Source of the DNA: an uncultured Eggerthellaceae bacterium
Lineage (GTDB): Bacteria; Actinomycetota; Coriobacteriia; Coriobacteriales; Eggerthellaceae
Assembly: GCA_947565185.1 (NCBI GenBank)
Contig: CANODU010000008.1
Coordinates: forward strand, 1 to 43,631
Direction of reading: 5' to 3'
DNA: 43,631 nt
Below the pieces are notes generated by a model. It did no database searches. It had not been told where the DNA came from and saw only the letters and a list, made by a program, of their open reading frames with translations. Every line of letters begins with the position of its first letter. Position 1 is the first letter of the stretch. A program made the position numbers and the translations under genes. Positions 41,230 through 43,631 of this stretch are shown piece after piece.

Positions 41230-41904
41230 ATGCCTGAGGTCATGAGCGCAAGCGGGCTGTGCGTGGATGTGGAATGCATCGTCATGGGGCCGCTTCAGAA
41301 CAACGTCTACATCCTCTCTGATGGAGAGGGCGCCATGGTGGTGGATCCAACAGAGGATGCCGAAGGCATCGCGTCTGCCCTTGCAGGCAGGAGGCTGGAT
41401 GCCATCGTGCTCACCCATGGGCATTGGGACCACACGGGCGCTGCGGCTGATCTGCGCGAAGCGACGGGTGCAAAGGTCTTTGCGGGTGCGGCCGATGCGG
41501 ATGGTATCGAGAGCCCCCGCGATGACGGCACGTCGCGCATAGCAGCTGCGTGTCCTGTGGATGTGCGCGTGAAGACGGGGGACATCGTCAAAGCGGGGAA
41601 CATGGCATGGAAGGTGATCGAGACTCCGGGGCATTCACCGGGATCCATCTGTCTGTTCATCGTGCCACCCTTCGGCAACCATGCCGACGGCCTTCCCGTG
41701 CTCATCTCAGGAGACACGCTCTTCCGCGGATCATTCGGTCGGACGGACTTCGCAGGCGGCTCGGTGAAGGAGATGGCTGCGTCCATGAAGAAGCTGGCAG
41801 CGCTCCCGGACGACGTGGCGGTGCTTCCCGGGCACAACGGGCCCACGACCATTGGCAACGAACGGAGCACGTTCGCCATCTTCGGGGATGAACCAGAGGA
41901 CTAG
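41230..41904 (+). CDS. metallo-beta-lactamase-fold hydrolase, glyoxalase II-like
   Basis: The 224-residue protein is a member of the MBL superfamily closest to the YcbL/glyoxalase II group, which hydrolyse thioesters. The dinuclear metal site is complete: THGHWDH (His63, His65, Asp67, His68), His135 in TPGHSPGSI, Asp162 in SGDTLFRGSFGRTD and the last His in LPGHNGPTT. The N-terminus MGPLQNNVYIL is typical. It starts directly after the rel stop. The natural substrate is unknown; it lacks the C-terminal glutathione-binding domain of true glyoxalase II. Confidence 0.9.
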   Translation: MPEVMSASGLCVDVECIVMGPLQNNVYILSDGEGAMVVDPTEDAEGIASALAGRRLDAIVLTHGHWDHTGAAADLREATGAKVFAGAADADGIESPRDDGTSRIAAACPVDVRVKTGDIVKAGNMAWKVIETPGHSPGSICLFIVPPFGNHADGLPVLISGDTLFRGSFGRTDFAGGSVKEMAASMKKLAALPDDVAVLPGHNGPTTIGNERSTFAIFGDEPED

Positions 41905-41909
41905 ACCCT

Positions 41910-41915
41910 TACAAT
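41910..41915 (+). promoter_or_regulatory. candidate -10 element of the PiT transporter gene
   Basis: TACAAT follows the preceding stop codon by a few bases and precedes the PiT ATG by 33 bases. No -35 box is seen. The same hexamer precedes the tat group and prs. Confidence 0.4.
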
Positions 41916-41924
41916 AGGGAACCG

Positions 41925-41947
41925 GCTCCGTCGCTTGGGATCGGAGC
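41925..41947 (+). promoter_or_regulatory. leader hairpin covering the PiT ribosome-binding site
   Basis: GCTCCG (41925-41930) and CGGAGC (41942-41947) form a 6-bp stem with an 11-base loop, extendable by a G-U pair. The 3' arm contains the GGAG next to the ATG at 41949, so the folded RNA would hide the translation start region. Confidence 0.4.
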
Positions 41948-41948
41948 T

Positions 41949-43037
41949 ATGGGGCTTGACTCTACGATGGAGGGGTTCTTGGATCTCAGCTGGTCGTTCT
42001 TCTTCGCTCAGCTTCTGAGCAATCCGCTTCTCTTGGTGGTGGCCATCCTGAACATCGGGGTGATCATCGTGAATGGCGCTACGGATGCTCCGAATGCCAT
42101 CGCTACGGCGGTGTCCACGCGCGCCATGAGGCCGCGTCACGCCATCATCATGGCGGCCATCTGCAATTTCATCGGGCTTCTGGTCATCTCGTTCGTCTCT
42201 CCTGCTGTGGCGCAGACCATCTTCGGCATGGTGGATTTCGGCGGCAACTCGCATCAAGCGCTCGTGGCGCTCATGGCGGCCATGGTGGCCATCATCGTCT
42301 GGGGGGCTACGGCGTGGTGGTTCGGCATCCCCACCTCCCAGTCCCATTCGCTGATCGCTGGCCTCACGGGTGCTGCCATCGCTCTCATGAATGGCGTGGA
42401 TGCCATCAACTGGAGCGAATGGGTGAAGGTCATCTATGGGATCGTGCTGTCCACGCTCATGGGATTTGCGTTAGGGTGGATCAACTTCAAGGTGATCCGG
42501 CGTCTCTTCGCCAATGCGAACCGCCAGAATGCGAACGTCTTCTTCCGGTGGGCTCAGATCATCGCAGGGGCTGGTGTGGCCTTCATGCATGGCGCCCAGG
42601 ACGGGCAGAAGTTCATGGGCATCTTCATCTTGGCCATCATGATGGCAGCGGGCTTGGGCATGAGCACGGATGCACTGAGTTCTCTTCCCATCTGGTTGAT
42701 GCTGCTCTGCGCGCTCACCATGGGAGTGGGCACGGCTGTTGGCGGCGAGCGCATCATCAAGAGCGTGGGCGTTGACATGGTGAAGCTGGAGGCGTTCCAA
42801 GGTTTCGCGGCAAGCCTGTCCACATGCGTGAGCCTGGCGGTGGCCACCTTTGGTGGCCTTCCGGTCTCTACCACGCACACCAACACCACAGCCATCATGG
42901 GTGTAGGAGCTGCGAAGAATCCAAAAGGCGTCAAATGGTCCATCGCCATAGATATGGTGAAGACCTGGGTGCTCACGTTCCCTGGGTGCGGCCTCTTGGG
43001 ATTCATCTGCGCGAAGCTGTTCTTGATCATTCTGTGA
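41949..43037 (+). CDS. pit: inorganic phosphate transporter, PiT family
   Basis: PiT proteins import phosphate, as a metal-phosphate complex, driven by the proton or sodium gradient. The 362-residue membrane protein has the duplicated family signatures NGATDAPNAIATAVSTRAM near the N-terminus and GAQDGQKFMGI in the second half, plus TSQSHSLIAG and VSTTHTNTTAI. About ten hydrophobic segments are seen. GGAG lies very close (2 bases) to the ATG, so the chosen start could be served by a weaker GGGA further upstream. A PhoU-like partner gene follows after 16 bases, the usual PiT arrangement. Confidence 0.94.
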   Translation: MGLDSTMEGFLDLSWSFFFAQLLSNPLLLVVAILNIGVIIVNGATDAPNAIATAVSTRAMRPRHAIIMAAICNFIGLLVISFVSPAVAQTIFGMVDFGGNSHQALVALMAAMVAIIVWGATAWWFGIPTSQSHSLIAGLTGAAIALMNGVDAINWSEWVKVIYGIVLSTLMGFALGWINFKVIRRLFANANRQNANVFFRWAQIIAGAGVAFMHGAQDGQKFMGIFILAIMMAAGLGMSTDALSSLPIWLMLLCALTMGVGTAVGGERIIKSVGVDMVKLEAFQGFAASLSTCVSLAVATFGGLPVSTTHTNTTAIMGVGAAKNPKGVKWSIAIDMVKTWVLTFPGCGLLGFICAKLFLIIL

Positions 43038-43053
43038 GGAGAGGATCTGGTCA

Positions 43054-43631
43054 TGGCCAAGAAGAACAAATTCAACTACTTCAAGGCGTACGAGAAGCTG
43101 ACGAAGCTGGCAGTCCAGGAATCAGACCTCATGATAGAGACCATGAAGAGCTTCAAGGATCCCGAAGAGCTCATAGGGGCCATGGCATCCATGCATGAGT
43201 TCGAGAATCAAGGCGATGACATCAACCATGGCATCTTCGAGAATGCCGCTGTTGACTTCATGCCTCCCATCGACCGCGAGGATATCGTAGAGCTGGCTGC
43301 AGCGTTGGACAATGTGCTGGATTACATCGATGATGTCATCGGGCACATGTACATGTATTCCATCCAGGGCATTCCGGACAATGCCATGAAGATGGCTAAG
43401 CTCATCCGCGATTCAGCACAAGCGCTGGACAAGATGATCAGCGAGTTCCACAACTTCAAGAAGAACAAGAGGTTCCGGCAGCTTCTGGTGGACATCAACT
43501 CCTTCGAAGAGCAGGCCGACCAGCTCTACACCGAGGCTATGCATTACCTGCATACCAAAGAGAACCAAGAGGTCATGCATGTGCTCGTATGGTCTCGTAT
43601 CTATGAGCGCATGGAGAAGTGCTGCGATGCC
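43054..43631 (+). CDS. PhoU-like DUF47 phosphate transport regulator, 3' end missing
   Basis: A frame opens at 43054 and runs without a stop to the window edge (192 full codons). The translation is helical and charged, with MHEFENQGDDINHGIF, ALDNVLDYIDDVIGHMY and SRIYERMEKCCDA, hallmarks of the DUF47/PhoU-related proteins that accompany PiT transporters and are thought to regulate them. GGAGAGG lies about 7 bases upstream. Full members have about 205-215 residues, so only a short C-terminal part is missing. Confidence 0.88.

Noticed and set aside
38929-41634. Very long open frame antisense to rel (about 900 codons)
   Set aside because: It is opposite a gene with complete family motifs and is His/Arg-rich low-meaning sequence, a known effect of codon bias in GC-rich DNA.
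1-43631. tRNA or rRNA genes
   Set aside because: All gaps are under about 220 bases and none showed a cloverleaf or rRNA-like sequence by eye; a tRNAscan run would settle it.

Overview
The window is a continuous stretch of moderately high G+C (roughly 60%) bacterial chromosome, densely packed with housekeeping genes. It shows no mobile elements, CRISPR arrays, rRNA or tRNA genes. The gene content points to the class Coriobacteriia (Actinomycetota), most likely an anaerobe of the Eggerthellaceae/Slackia type. The clues are a FabK-type fatty-acid cluster, menaquinone methylation, a phosphofructokinase with the pyrophosphate-type signature, formate-tetrahydrofolate ligase next to a formate channel, Tat and nickel-hydrogenase maturation genes, and several gene fusions. 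The taxon is inferred from content and not from a marker gene.

Layout. 1-1,035: a ZIP metal transporter. 1,036-10,975: a type II fatty-acid cluster. fabH is divergent, and acpP-fabK-fabD-fabG-fabF-fabZ-accDA run on into rlmB and a YacP-type RNase gene, ending in a strong terminator. 11,009-15,137: an orphan OmpR-type response regulator, coaX, then fhs-focA for formate use. 15,141-17,989: tsaE plus a TsaB-RimI-TsaD triple fusion, so most of the t6A tRNA pathway lies in two genes. 17,990-18,206: an unusual repeat region with three copies of a 10-bp palindrome. 18,207-20,434: menG and a divergent amidohydrolase-like gene that lacks key metal ligands.

20,503-24,717: a small cationic membrane protein, tatA/B, tatC, hypA, hypB, nadE and galU, closely packed. 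24,751-26,165: rarA, probably leaderless, and a tiny acidic ORF. 26,174-28,635: nhaA and divergent hpf. 28,646-33,692: folC, divergent from glmU; prs-pth-yigZ follow glmU. 33,698-35,412: phosphofructokinase and a membrane-anchored protein of unknown function on the minus strand. 35,591-41,904: a RecJ-RecQ fusion, relA/spoT and a metallo-beta-lactamase-fold hydrolase, tightly coupled. 41,949-43,631: a PiT phosphate transporter and the start of its PhoU-like (DUF47) partner, cut by the window end.

Most unusual points. (1) AccD and AccA are fused in one protein, preceded by a stretch that looks like a decayed N-terminal domain of biotin carboxylase (AccC); accB and accC are missing from the places they hold in streptococcal-type fab clusters. 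(2) RecJ nuclease and a RecQ-like helicase form one polypeptide. (3) TsaB, RimI and TsaD form one polypeptide. (4) The amidohydrolase-like protein has lost canonical histidines. (5) A palindromic repeat cluster lies between convergent genes. Start codons were chosen from Shine-Dalgarno spacing and family length; alternatives are given where they matter.
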